Assembly: GCA_013821825.1 (NCBI GenBank)
Contig: PNJK01000017.1
Span: 1-56,239 of the forward strand
DNA from: Rhodobacter sp.
GTDB lineage: Bacteria > Pseudomonadota > Alphaproteobacteria > Rhodobacterales > Rhodobacteraceae
Direction of reading: 5' to 3'
Length of the DNA stretch: 56,239 nucleotides
The notes beneath the pieces were generated by a model that did not search any database, was not told the origin of the DNA, and worked only from the letters and a program-made list of their open reading frames with translations. This document shows positions 8,719 to 17,223 of the stretch, in pieces (the stretch's first letter is position 1; each line of letters starts with the position of its first letter). Both the position numbers and the translations under genes were made by a program.

Positions 8719-9417
8719 ATGGCCGAGGATGACTTTCCCATGCAGGCCCGGGCGCTGAACCACTGGTTCGGGCAGGGCGAGGCGAGGAAGCAGGCGCTTT
8801 ACGACATCAACCTGCGGATCGCGCGGGGCAGTCTCACGGTGCTGATGGGGCCGTCCGGGTCTGGCAAGACCACGCTCTTGACGCTGCTGGGTTGCCTGCG
8901 CGAGGTGCAGGACGGGTCGGTCACCCTTTTGGGACACGAGTTGCGCGGGGCGGCGGCAGCGCAGAACGTGGCCTTGCGGCGTCGGTTGGGGTTCATCTTT
9001 CAGGCGCATAACCTGCATGAAAGCCTGACCGCGACGCAGAACGTGGTGATGGGGTTGCAGGTTCTGGGCCGGGTGGACAAGGACCGGGCGCAGGCTGCGG
9101 CGGCGCATGCGCTGGGCCTTCTGGGGTTGTCGGACCGGCTGGATTACCTGCCTGCCAACCTGTCCGGTGGTCAGAAGCAACGCGTCGCCGTTGCCCGCGC
9201 GTTGGTGGGCAACCCTGACGTGGTGCTTGCAGACGAGCCGACCGCGGCGCTGGACAAGGAAAGCGGGGCGAATGTGGTCGATCTGTTGAAACGGCTGGGC
9301 CGGGCGCGGGGGACGACGACGCTGATGGTAACCCATGACAACCGCATCGTGGAGCGGGCCGACCGGGTGCTGACGCTGGAGGACGGCAGAATCGTCGAGG
9401 ACCGGACGCAGGGCTAG
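8719..9417 (+). CDS. ABC exporter ATP-binding protein, DevA-like
   Basis: 232-residue ATPase that powers the adaptor/permease pair upstream. All nucleotide-binding motifs are intact: Walker A GPSGSGKT (44-51), Q-loop FIFQAHNLHESLT (from 93), signature LSGGQ (148-152), Walker B VVLADEPTAALD (168-179) and the switch His in MVTHDNR. The tripartite adaptor-permease-ATPase order matches DevBCA-type exporters, which move glycolipid-like cargo in cyanobacteria. Extending that cargo to this organism would be inference. The 3' end overlaps the convergent aldolase gene by 4 bases. Confidence 0.92.
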   Translation: MAEDDFPMQARALNHWFGQGEARKQALYDINLRIARGSLTVLMGPSGSGKTTLLTLLGCLREVQDGSVTLLGHELRGAAAAQNVALRRRLGFIFQAHNLHESLTATQNVVMGLQVLGRVDKDRAQAAAAHALGLLGLSDRLDYLPANLSGGQKQRVAVARALVGNPDVVLADEPTAALDKESGANVVDLLKRLGRARGTTTLMVTHDNRIVERADRVLTLEDGRIVEDRTQG

Positions 9418-10253
9418 GCGCGGCCCGAGGCGCCGAGGTTGCGGAAGACGCTTCTGGCGGCCTCCATGACCGGGGCTTCGGTGTCCTTCAGGATCGCGAT
9501 GCGGTCAAAGCGGGCCGGGTCGCGGTTGACCGCCTGCCGCAGCGCGGTGCCGAAGGCCATGCGCAGTTCGGTGCCGATGTTGAACTTGGCGATGCGAGAG
9601 GACGCGGCGAGGTTCGCGCGCTGTGCCGGGGGCACGCCGGAGCCGCCGTGGATCACCAAGGGAACCGTCGTCACCGCCTCGATCGCGCGAAGACGGGGCA
9701 GGTCCAGCCCCGGCCCCGGGTCCAGTTGCAGATGCAGGTTGCCGATGGAAATGGCCATCGCGTCGATGCCGGTTTCACGGGCAAAGCGGGCGGCCTCCTC
9801 CGGGTCGGTCCCGGCCGAGGCGGCGCCACCGGCATAGCCGACAAAGCCGATCTCGCCTTCACAGCTGGCTCCTGCCGTATGGGCCAGTTCGGCAACCGCC
9901 GCTGTCGCCTCGATGTTCTGTGACAGGGGCAGTTTCGAGCCGTCGAACATCAGCGAGGTAAAGCCCGCGTCCAGCGCCGCGCGGCAGTCGTCGAGCGTAT
10001 AGCCGTGGTCGAGATGGGCCACCACCGGCACGCTGGCGGTTTCGGCCAGATGGCGGAACATCCGGCCAAGGATCGGCAGCGGGGTGTGCTCGCGGCAGCC
10101 CGGCCCGGCCTGCAGGATGACCGGGGCGCGTTCCGCCTCGGCTGCGGCCACATAGGCGCGCATGTCTTCCCAGCCAAGGCAGACGAGGCCGGGGACGGCA
10201 TAGCCGCCCTTCAGCGCCGGTTGCAGGACCTCGGCCAGGGTGACGAGGGTCAT
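9414..10253 (-). CDS. Class II aldolase of the inositol cluster (IolJ-like)
   Basis: 279-residue zinc-dependent class II aldolase of the FbaA/KbaY/IolJ family. Visible motifs are AHLDHG (79-84, metal-binding His), EGEIG (132-136), His174 in SIGNLHLQ, and the phosphate-binding IHGGSG (201-206). From the neighbourhood I infer that it cleaves 6-phospho-5-dehydro-2-deoxygluconate to dihydroxyacetone phosphate and malonate semialdehyde. The IolC here lacks the aldolase-like DUF2090 domain fused to it in many alphaproteobacteria, so a separate aldolase is needed. Fructose-1,6-bisphosphate aldolase is the alternative. Last gene of the minus-strand iol operon, overlapping iolB by ATGA. Confidence 0.8.
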   Translation of the reverse strand: MTLVTLAEVLQPALKGGYAVPGLVCLGWEDMRAYVAAAEAERAPVILQAGPGCREHTPLPILGRMFRHLAETASVPVVAHLDHGYTLDDCRAALDAGFTSLMFDGSKLPLSQNIEATAAVAELAHTAGASCEGEIGFVGYAGGAASAGTDPEEAARFARETGIDAMAISIGNLHLQLDPGPGLDLPRLRAIEAVTTVPLVIHGGSGVPPAQRANLAASSRIAKFNIGTELRMAFGTALRQAVNRDPARFDRIAILKDTEAPVMEAARSVFRNLGASGRA

Positions 10254-11089
10254 TTGAACTTGGCCACCATGTCCATGATGCCGGGGATGGTGTGCAATTG
10301 GGCCGCATGGGTTGGCTGGAAATACTGCTTCAGGCTGCGCTGGCTTTGGCCGCCAAGGATGGTGAAGTAATACATCTCGTACCCCGGCAACACGCAGCAG
10401 GGGTGGTAGCCCTTGTCGATCAGCACGGTAGAGCGGTTCATGATGTGATAGGCGTCGCCCGGTTCGTTATCGACGCGCTGCAGCATCTGCAGGCCCGAGC
10501 CGTAGTCGGGCTTGAAACGGAAGTTGTAGCATTCGTCGTGGCGGGTTTCGTCCGGCAGACGGTCGGTGTCGTGCTTGTGGCTGGGAAAGCCGGACCAGCC
10601 GCCGGCGCCGACGGTGTAAAGTTCGGACACCAAGAGGCGGCCGACGCGGTCATGATAGGCGGCGCCAAGGATGTGCTTGATCTTGCGGTGGGTCTTGGTG
10701 TCGTCGGACCCGTATTGCACCTTGTCGATATCCGCCGCCCGCACGGCGAAGGGGCGCAGGGTTTCGGCGAATTTCGCCCCGGCGATGAAGACCTCGGTGG
10801 CGGTCAGGGCGGTGATCCGGGCGCCGGTGTCGGAAGGGACGTAGACGCCTTCCGGCTCGCCGTCCCAGACATCCGCGCCGCGATTGCCGATGGCGGCGAA
10901 GGTTTCCCCCGCGGTCTCCACCGTGACAGTGCCGGTCGCCGGGACGACGCAGGTTTCATAGCCGGGGGTGCGATAGTCGAAATGCTCGCCCGCGTTGAGG
11001 TTGACGATGTTGAAATAGACCAGCGGCACAAGGGCGTCCTCGACATCGACGATGGCGCGATTGTGGTTGTCGAAGGGGGCGATGTGCAT
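10250..11089 (-). CDS. iolB: 5-deoxy-glucuronate isomerase
   Basis: 279-residue bicupin isomerase that converts 5-deoxy-D-glucuronate to 5-dehydro-2-deoxy-D-gluconate in myo-inositol breakdown. Metal ligands are expected in the second cupin, in the segment GGWSGFPSHKHD, with the acidic residues of DECYNF and His in KGYHPCC. The Asn/Tyr-rich MYYFTILGG tail is typical. Length is normal for IolB (about 270). It lies between iolC (TGATG overlap at its start) and the aldolase gene (ATGA overlap at its end), so the operon is tightly coupled. Confidence 0.94.
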   Translation of the reverse strand: MHIAPFDNHNRAIVDVEDALVPLVYFNIVNLNAGEHFDYRTPGYETCVVPATGTVTVETAGETFAAIGNRGADVWDGEPEGVYVPSDTGARITALTATEVFIAGAKFAETLRPFAVRAADIDKVQYGSDDTKTHRKIKHILGAAYHDRVGRLLVSELYTVGAGGWSGFPSHKHDTDRLPDETRHDECYNFRFKPDYGSGLQMLQRVDNEPGDAYHIMNRSTVLIDKGYHPCCVLPGYEMYYFTILGGQSQRSLKQYFQPTHAAQLHTIPGIMDMVAKFK

Positions 11090-12078
11090 CAGGCGATCCT
11101 TTCAGGGGTCGGGCCGGGGTGGTCGGCAAGGAAGGCGTCGAGTTCGGGGCCGGTCGGCATGGCCGGGGCGCAGCCGACGCGGGCCACGACTATCGCGGCG
11201 GCGGCCGATCCGCGCAGGACGGCGGTGCTGACCGGCAGGCCATTAGCAAGGCTCACGATGAAGGCGCCAAGAAAACTGTCACCGGCTCCGGTTGGTTTCA
11301 GGGCCCTTGTCGGGTAGATGCCGGTGGAAAATCCGCCGTCCCGGGTGATGGTGACCGCGCCCTTTTCGCCCATCTTGTAGACGACGATCTGCGCGCCGTC
11401 CGCGATCAGGCTGCGGGCCTTTTCAAGGCCCCGGTCGATGTGCCCGGCCATGAAGCCGAACTCTACGTCGTTGCCGACGATCACGTCGCAAAGCGCTGCG
11501 GCGCGGGAGTAGGTTTCAGCCGCAACCTGCGGCGAGGGCCAGGAATAGGGGCGGTAATCGACATCGAAGATCAACGGCAGGCCCGCCGCGCGGGCCAGGT
11601 CGAAAGCGCGGAAGGCGGCCGTGCGCGAGGGTTCGGCGGCAAGGACGGTGCCGGTGGTGATCAGGGCAGCGAAGGCGGAATAGTCTACTGTTTCCACATC
11701 GGCAGCAGTCATGGCGAAATCTGCGGCATTGTTGCGGTAAATGACGGATTGGCAATCCTCCAGCCGGGTTTCCACCACGGCCAGCGAATTGCGCGCCTCG
11801 CCGGCCACTGGGCGGACATGGCTGCGGTCGATGCCGTAGTGGTCGAGCTGGTTCAGGCAGAAGCGGCCAACGGCATCATCGGAGACGCGGGTGACGAGGG
11901 CGGCGCGGCAGCCTTGCCGGGTCAGGGCGACGGCGATGTTGGCCGATGAGCCGCCAAGCGCCGAGGTGAAGCGGGTGGCATCCTCGGTGCGCGTGCCGGG
12001 CGGATCGGCGTAAAGGTCCATGCCCGCCCGGCCGATGACGAGGAAGTTCCGGCCTGCAAGGCGGGAAAGGTCGGCCAT
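11089..12078 (-). CDS. iolC: 5-dehydro-2-deoxygluconokinase, short form
   Basis: 329-residue PfkB/ribokinase-family kinase that phosphorylates 5-dehydro-2-deoxy-D-gluconate. The start at 12078 forms a TGATG overlap with iolD and gives the family N-terminus. The substrate-binding GGSSANIAVAL (42-52) and the ATP/anion-hole motif GAGDSF (264-269, with catalytic Asp267) are both present. Many alphaproteobacterial IolC proteins are about 640 residues because of a fused C-terminal DUF2090 domain. This one stops after the kinase, like Bacillus IolC, which fits the separate aldolase gene in the same operon. Confidence 0.93.
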   Translation of the reverse strand: MADLSRLAGRNFLVIGRAGMDLYADPPGTRTEDATRFTSALGGSSANIAVALTRQGCRAALVTRVSDDAVGRFCLNQLDHYGIDRSHVRPVAGEARNSLAVVETRLEDCQSVIYRNNAADFAMTAADVETVDYSAFAALITTGTVLAAEPSRTAAFRAFDLARAAGLPLIFDVDYRPYSWPSPQVAAETYSRAAALCDVIVGNDVEFGFMAGHIDRGLEKARSLIADGAQIVVYKMGEKGAVTITRDGGFSTGIYPTRALKPTGAGDSFLGAFIVSLANGLPVSTAVLRGSAAAAIVVARVGCAPAMPTGPELDAFLADHPGPTPERIA

Positions 12079-13949
12079 CAGACGCCCCGCCTTTGGCCGG
12101 CGCGTCCGGCTTCGACCGCGGCATGTTTGTCGAGAACGGCAGCGGTTGCAGAGACCTCTGCCGTGCCGATTTCCCACCAGGCGTGGCCTTGGGTGGTCCA
12201 GCCCTCATAGGGATCGACCTGCATCACGATGACGCTGGTCCTGGTCGCGGCCTTGGCGCGCTGGAACGCCTCGGCCAGTTCGCCCGGATTGGCGACGGTT
12301 TCGGCATTGGCCCCCATCGCGCGGGCGTGGGCCTCGAAATCGACCGCAAACGGGTCGGCTACGGTCGGGCAATCGGCGATCAGGTTGTTGAAGCTTTCCT
12401 GCCCGGTGTTGTTCTGCAACTTGTTGATGACCGCAAAGCCGCCGTTGTCCAGCACCAGCACGATCAGTTTCCTGGCCGTCAGGACGGAAGAATAGATGTC
12501 GGAGTTCATCAGAAGATAGCTGCCGTCGCCGACGAAGACGATGGTGTCGCGGTCCGGCTCCTGTTCGGCCTGTGCGATGCGGGCACCCCAGCCGCCGGCG
12601 ATCTCATACCCCATGCAGGAAAAGCCGAATTCCACGTCCACCGTGCCGATGCCAAGGGTGCGCCAGTTGGCGGTGACTTCGGCAGGCAAGCCGCCTGCCG
12701 CCGTTACAACCCGGTCGCGCGGGTGGCATGCGGCGTTCACCACGCCGATGGCCTGGGCGTAGGAATTGGGGCGGTTGCCGTGCGCGGTGTTCTTGGCAAC
12801 GTAGGCGTCCCAGGTCTTGCGCTCGGTCTGGGCCTTGGTGGTCCATTCCGCCGCAGCCTGATGGCCCTTGAGGGCGGCATCCAGCGCCTGCAACCCCAGC
12901 TTGGCATCGCCAACAACGGCCAGCGACTGGTGCTTGGCGGCGTCGTGGCGGCCTGCGTTCAGGCCGATCAGGCGGGCATCCGCGGCAAAGACGGTCCAGG
13001 AGCCGGTGGTGAAATCCTGCAGCCGGGTGCCGACCGCCAGCACCACGTCAGCCGCGCCCGCGATGGTGTTGGCGCTGTCCGATCCGGTGACGCCAAGGGG
13101 GCCGATGTTCAGCGGATGATCGGCCAGCAGGTTCGCCCGGCCGGCGATCGTTTCGACCACGGGGATGCCATGTGCCTCGGCAAAGGCGGTGAGTTCGGCC
13201 ACTGCACCGGAATATTGCACGCCGCCACCTGCCACGATGACCGGGCGCTTGGCCGCGCGAAGGAGGGCTGCGGCCTCGGCAATCTCGACGCCATCGGGGG
13301 ATTGGCGGCGGATGCGGTGCACGCGCCTGGCGAAGAAGGCGGCGGGGTAGTCGTAAGCCCAGCCTTGTACGTCCTGCGGCAGGCCAAGGAAGGCCGGGCC
13401 GCAATCGGCGGGGTCGAGCATTGTGGCAAGCGCGGCGGGCAGCGATTGCAGGATCTGCGCGGGATGGGTGATCCGGTCCCAGTAGCGGCTGACCGCCTTG
13501 AAGGCGTCGTTGACGCCAAGGGTCGGGTTCCCGAAATGCTCCAGCTGTTGCAGGACCGGGTCGGGAAGGCGGGTCAGGAACGTATCGCCGCAGAGCATCA
13601 GCATCGGCAGCCGGTTGGCATGGGCCAATGCGGCGGCGGTCAGGAGGTTCGCGGTTCCCGGCCCGGCGCTGGCGGTGCAGAACATGAAACGGCGGCGCAG
13701 GTGGTATTTGGCATAAGCGGCGGCGGCGAAGCCCATGCTTTGTTCGTTCTGGCCCCGGTACAGCGGCATCTCGTCGCGGACGGGATAAAGCGCCTCGCCC
13801 AGGCAGGGAACGTTGCCATGGCCGAAGATGCCGAAACCACCGCCGCAGATGCGGGTCTCGATCCCGTCAATTGCGATGAACTGGTTCATCAGCCAGCGCA
13901 CGATGGCCTGCGCCACGGTCAGCCTGATGCTGTCGCCTGATCCGGTCAT
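12078..13949 (-). CDS. iolD: 3D-(3,5/4)-trihydroxycyclohexane-1,2-dione hydrolase
   Basis: 623-residue thiamine-diphosphate enzyme that opens the inositol-derived ring to 5-deoxy-D-glucuronate. I chose the ATG at 13949; the upstream extension crosses the divergent promoter. The N-terminal pyrimidine-binding domain includes the conserved GQNEQSMGFAAAAYAK segment with its ThDP-contacting Glu. A central domain follows. The C-terminal pyrophosphate-binding motif begins GDGSYLLMNSD (474 onward) and closes about 30 residues later. First gene of the minus-strand operon iolD-iolC-iolB-aldolase, driven from the operator region at 14006-14033. Confidence 0.95.
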   Translation of the reverse strand: MTGSGDSIRLTVAQAIVRWLMNQFIAIDGIETRICGGGFGIFGHGNVPCLGEALYPVRDEMPLYRGQNEQSMGFAAAAYAKYHLRRRFMFCTASAGPGTANLLTAAALAHANRLPMLMLCGDTFLTRLPDPVLQQLEHFGNPTLGVNDAFKAVSRYWDRITHPAQILQSLPAALATMLDPADCGPAFLGLPQDVQGWAYDYPAAFFARRVHRIRRQSPDGVEIAEAAALLRAAKRPVIVAGGGVQYSGAVAELTAFAEAHGIPVVETIAGRANLLADHPLNIGPLGVTGSDSANTIAGAADVVLAVGTRLQDFTTGSWTVFAADARLIGLNAGRHDAAKHQSLAVVGDAKLGLQALDAALKGHQAAAEWTTKAQTERKTWDAYVAKNTAHGNRPNSYAQAIGVVNAACHPRDRVVTAAGGLPAEVTANWRTLGIGTVDVEFGFSCMGYEIAGGWGARIAQAEQEPDRDTIVFVGDGSYLLMNSDIYSSVLTARKLIVLVLDNGGFAVINKLQNNTGQESFNNLIADCPTVADPFAVDFEAHARAMGANAETVANPGELAEAFQRAKAATRTSVIVMQVDPYEGWTTQGHAWWEIGTAEVSATAAVLDKHAAVEAGRAGQRRGV

Positions 13950-13986
13950 GGTTCCCCCCGTCCTCGCATCGGCCCCCAAACGGGAC

Positions 13987-14033
13987 TTGCGCGTCTTGCG
14001 GAGGGAGGATACATCTTTTGCAACCGGTTGCAA
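13987..14033. promoter_or_regulatory. Divergent iol promoters with a perfect 16-bp operator
   Basis: The palindrome TTGCAACCGGTTGCAA (14018-14033) is perfect, as expected for a LacI-family operator. Reading plus, a promoter TTGCGC (13987-13992), 17-bp spacer, TACATC (14010-14015) ends just before it. Reading minus, TTGCAA inside the palindrome (14033-14028), 16-bp spacer, TATCCT (14011-14006) forms a promoter for iolD. A bound repressor would therefore block both operons. The same motif with one changed base lies upstream of the lacI-type gene (18288-18303). Promoter calls are by eye. Confidence 0.75.
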
Positions 14034-14060
14034 TACCGGCCGTGGTCGGGGGGGCTGATA

Positions 14061-15176
14061 GTGACAGAGATCGGGATCGGGCTGGTCGGCGGCGGCTATA
14101 TGGGCAAGGCGCATGCGGTGGCGCTTTCGGCCGTGGCGGCGGTGTTCGATACGGCGTTGCGCCCCCGGCTGGAGGTGATTGCGGCCTCTCGTCCCGCCTC
14201 GGCGGAAGGCTATCGCCGCGCCTACGGGTTCAATCGCGCCACGGCGGATTGGCGCGACCTCGTGGCCGATCCCAAGGTCGAAGCGGTGGTCATCGCCTCG
14301 CCCCAGTCCACGCACCGGGCGATTGCCGAAGCCGCTTTTGCCGCCGGCAAGCCGGTGTTCTGCGAAAAGCCGCTGGGCGCCTCGCTGGAAGATGCGCTGG
14401 CGATGGTGGCGGCGGCGGAAGCCTCGGGCCTGCCGAACATGATCGGCTTCAACTATGTGCGCACCCCGGCGACGCAGTTCGTGCGGCAGATGCTGGCCGA
14501 GGGTGCAATTGGCGATGTGACCTGGTTCCGGGCCGAACATACCGAGGATTTCCTGGCCGATCCCGCGATGCCTGCGACATGGCGGACGACGGGCCGCGCG
14601 AACGGCTGCATGGGAGACCTTGCGCCGCATCCCATCAACTGCCTTCTGGCGTTGATGGGGCCGGTGGCGGAGCTTTCCGCCCGGATCGAAACGGTTCATG
14701 CCACGCGTCCGGGTCCGAATGGCCCGGTGGCGGTGGACAATGACGATCAGGCGCAACTGATGCTGCGCTTTGCCAGCGGCGTGATGGGACATCTTTACGT
14801 CAGCCGCACCGCGACGGGGCGGAAGATGGGCTATGCCTATGAAATCCATGGCACAAAGGGTGCGATCCGTTTTGATCAGGAAGACCAGAACGCGGTCTGG
14901 CTGTATCGGGCCGAGGGGCCAGAGGCGACGCGCGGTTTTACCCGCATCCTGACCGGCCCGGCGCATCCCGACTATGCCGCCTTTTGCCAGGGGCCTGGGC
15001 ATGGCACCGGCTATCAGGATCAGATCATCATCGAGGCGCGCGATTTTCTGGATGCGATTGCCACCGGAAAACCCGTGTGGCCCACCTTCCGCGACGGGCT
15101 GGCGGTAAGCCAGATCATCGACACCGCCTTCAAGGCATCAGACGACGGCCGCTGGCGCGCCGTCCCCCAGACATGA
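14061..15176 (+). CDS. Gfo/Idh/MocA-family dehydrogenase, inositol cluster
   Basis: 371-residue NAD(P)-dependent oxidoreductase. The GTG at 14061 follows a G-rich Shine-Dalgarno-like stretch and puts the Rossmann motif GLVGGGYMGKAHA at residues 8-20. The family EKP motif (FCEKPLG) and the HPINCLLALMG segment of the substrate domain are present. It probably oxidises an inositol stereoisomer or a related polyol, but which one cannot be read from sequence. First gene of the plus-strand operon with iolE and a second Gfo/Idh/MocA protein, sharing a repressor site with iolD. Confidence 0.87.
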   Translation: MTEIGIGLVGGGYMGKAHAVALSAVAAVFDTALRPRLEVIAASRPASAEGYRRAYGFNRATADWRDLVADPKVEAVVIASPQSTHRAIAEAAFAAGKPVFCEKPLGASLEDALAMVAAAEASGLPNMIGFNYVRTPATQFVRQMLAEGAIGDVTWFRAEHTEDFLADPAMPATWRTTGRANGCMGDLAPHPINCLLALMGPVAELSARIETVHATRPGPNGPVAVDNDDQAQLMLRFASGVMGHLYVSRTATGRKMGYAYEIHGTKGAIRFDQEDQNAVWLYRAEGPEATRGFTRILTGPAHPDYAAFCQGPGHGTGYQDQIIIEARDFLDAIATGKPVWPTFRDGLAVSQIIDTAFKASDDGRWRAVPQT

Positions 15177-15183
15177 GGACCAC

Positions 15184-16077
15184 ATGACCATTCGTATCGG
15201 CAATGCCCCCTGTTCCTGGGGCGTCGAATTCGCAGACGATCCGCGCAATCCCCCATGGCGGCAGGTGCTGTCCGACTGCGCGGGAGCGGGCTACAAAGGG
15301 ATCGAACTTGGGCCGATCGGCTTCATGCCGGAAGACCCGGCGATCCTGGGCGAGGCTTTGGCCGAGAACGGGCTGGAGTTGATCGGGGGCGTTGTGTTCC
15401 GCCCCTTCCATGATCCGGCGAAGTGGGACGAGGTCTGGGACGCCTCGATCCGCACCTGCAAGGCACTGACCGCCCATGGGGCAAAGCATCTGGTGCTGAT
15501 CGATTCGATCTCTCCGCGCCGGGCTCCGACGGCGGGCCGGGCCGAGGCGGCCGAGCAGATGGGTGCCGGGGAATGGGCAGCGTTCCGTGACCGGATTGCG
15601 ACTGTGGCGAAGCTGGGGGCCGAGGAGTACGGCCTGACAGTGGGCATCCATGCCCATGCCGCCGGGTTCATCGATTTCGAGCCGGAGCTGGAGCGTCTGC
15701 TGGATGAGGTGGACGACAGCATCCTGAAGATCTGTTTCGACACCGGGCACCATTCCTATGCCGGCTTCGATCCGGTCGCGTTCATGAAGCGGCATATCGG
15801 GCGGATTTCCTACATGCACTTCAAGGACATCGACCCCGCGGTGAAGGCCGATGTGATCGCCAAGGGCACCGGGTTCTACAATGCTTGCGGGCAGGGGATC
15901 TTCTGCAACCTTGGCAAGGGCGATGTGGATTTCCCCGCCGTGCGGCAAATCCTGCTGGACGCCGGCTTTGAAGGCTGGTGCACCGTGGAACAGGACTGCG
16001 ATCCGACGCTGGATGTCAGCCCGATCGACGACGCACGGGCGAACCGCGAATATCTTGAATCCATCGGCTTCAACTGA
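15184..16077 (+). CDS. iolE: Inosose dehydratase
   Basis: 297-residue TIM-barrel protein of the sugar-phosphate isomerase/epimerase superfamily. The family role is to dehydrate 2-keto-myo-inositol to the trihydroxycyclohexane dione used by IolD. The N-terminus IGNAPCSWGVEF is a hallmark of IolE. Likely metal and substrate residues lie in GIHAHAAGF, CFDTGHHSYAG, SYMHFKDID and TVEQDCDP. The length is normal. It starts 7 bases after the upstream dehydrogenase and is followed 12 bases later by the next one, so all three genes should share a transcript. Confidence 0.92.
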   Translation: MTIRIGNAPCSWGVEFADDPRNPPWRQVLSDCAGAGYKGIELGPIGFMPEDPAILGEALAENGLELIGGVVFRPFHDPAKWDEVWDASIRTCKALTAHGAKHLVLIDSISPRRAPTAGRAEAAEQMGAGEWAAFRDRIATVAKLGAEEYGLTVGIHAHAAGFIDFEPELERLLDEVDDSILKICFDTGHHSYAGFDPVAFMKRHIGRISYMHFKDIDPAVKADVIAKGTGFYNACGQGIFCNLGKGDVDFPAVRQILLDAGFEGWCTVEQDCDPTLDVSPIDDARANREYLESIGFN

Positions 16078-16089
16078 GGACCTGCGACA

Positions 16090-17223
16090 ATGGCAAAACT
16101 GAACTGGGGGATGATCGGCGGCGGCGAAGGCAGCCAGATCGGTCCGGCGCACCGCTTGGGCGCGCTGGCCGACGGGCACTTCGCCATGGTCGCCGGGGCG
16201 CTGGACCACCGGCCCGAAGCGGGGCGTGAGTATGCGCGGCGTCTGGGTATTGCCGCCGACCGCGCCTATGGCGACTGGACGGAAATGCTGGCGGGCGAGA
16301 AGAACCGCGCCGACCGGGTGGATCTTGTCACCGTCGCCACCCCCAATTCGACCCATTTCCAGATCACCAAGGCCTTCCTTGAGGCCGGGTTCAACGTGCT
16401 GTGCGAAAAGCCGATGACGATGACGGTGGAAGAGGGCGAGGAGATCGTGCGGGTCGCTGGCAGGACCGGCAAGATCTGTGCGGTGAACTACTGCTATTCG
16501 GCCTATCCGATGGTGCGGCAGGCCCGCGCAATGGTGCGAGCGGGTGATATCGGCAAGGTGCGGCTGGTGGTGACGAACTTCAGCCACGGCCACCACGGCG
16601 ACGCGACCGACGCCGACAACCCGCGTGTCCGCTGGCGCTATGACCCGACGATGGCGGGCGTTTCCGGCCAGTTCGCCGACTGCGGCATCCACGCGCTGCA
16701 TATGGCCAGCTTCATCTGCGATGACGAGGTGGAGAAGCTGTCGGCCGACTTCGCCTCGACCATCTCCAGCCGGGTGCTGGAGGACGATGCGATGGTCAAC
16801 TTTCGCATGAGCGGCGGCACGGTCGGGCGGCTTTGGACATCCTCGGTCGCCATCGGGCGCCAGCATGGGTTCGACATTCAGGTCTTCGGCGAAACCGGCG
16901 GGTTCCGCTGGGCGTCGGAACAGCCGAACCAGCTGATCTATACCCCGGTCGGGGGCCGGACGCAGATCATGGAAAAGGGCGAGGGCGGGCTTTACGACGA
17001 CGCCAAGCGCCTGAGCCGCGTCGCGATCGCCCATCCCGAGGGCTTTCCGCTGGCTGTCGCCAACATCTACTGCGATCTGGCCGATGCCATTCGCGGCACG
17101 GCACGCGATGGCCTGCCAACGGCGGCCAGCGGGGTGCGGTCGATGGCGGCGGTGCATTCGGCTGTGGCCTCGGCCAAGGCCGGGGGGCAATGGATGGACG
17201 CACGACCGCCGATGTTCCGCTAA
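16090..17223 (+). CDS. Second Gfo/Idh/MocA-family dehydrogenase, inositol cluster
   Basis: 377-residue NAD(P)-dependent oxidoreductase, clearly different from the one at 14061. The Rossmann start is GMIGGGEGSQIGPAHR, with an acidic/His-rich insertion (DWTEMLAGEKNRADRVD) and the motif LCEKPMTMTVEE. A Tyr-rich VNYCYSAYPMVRQAR and CGIHALHMASF (catalytic His/Asp region) follow. Likely a scyllo- or myo-inositol dehydrogenase or an inosose-handling enzyme. Two such enzymes in one cluster suggest that more than one isomer is used. The stop overlaps the convergent regulator gene by 4 bases. Confidence 0.86.
   Translation: MAKLNWGMIGGGEGSQIGPAHRLGALADGHFAMVAGALDHRPEAGREYARRLGIAADRAYGDWTEMLAGEKNRADRVDLVTVATPNSTHFQITKAFLEAGFNVLCEKPMTMTVEEGEEIVRVAGRTGKICAVNYCYSAYPMVRQARAMVRAGDIGKVRLVVTNFSHGHHGDATDADNPRVRWRYDPTMAGVSGQFADCGIHALHMASFICDDEVEKLSADFASTISSRVLEDDAMVNFRMSGGTVGRLWTSSVAIGRQHGFDIQVFGETGGFRWASEQPNQLIYTPVGGRTQIMEKGEGGLYDDAKRLSRVAIAHPEGFPLAVANIYCDLADAIRGTARDGLPTAASGVRSMAAVHSAVASAKAGGQWMDARPPMFR

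Noticed and set aside
12093..13940. A 615-codon plus-strand open frame opposite iolD.
   Set aside because: Exactly antisense to iolD, Gly-rich, without domains; iolD is certain from its ThDP motifs.
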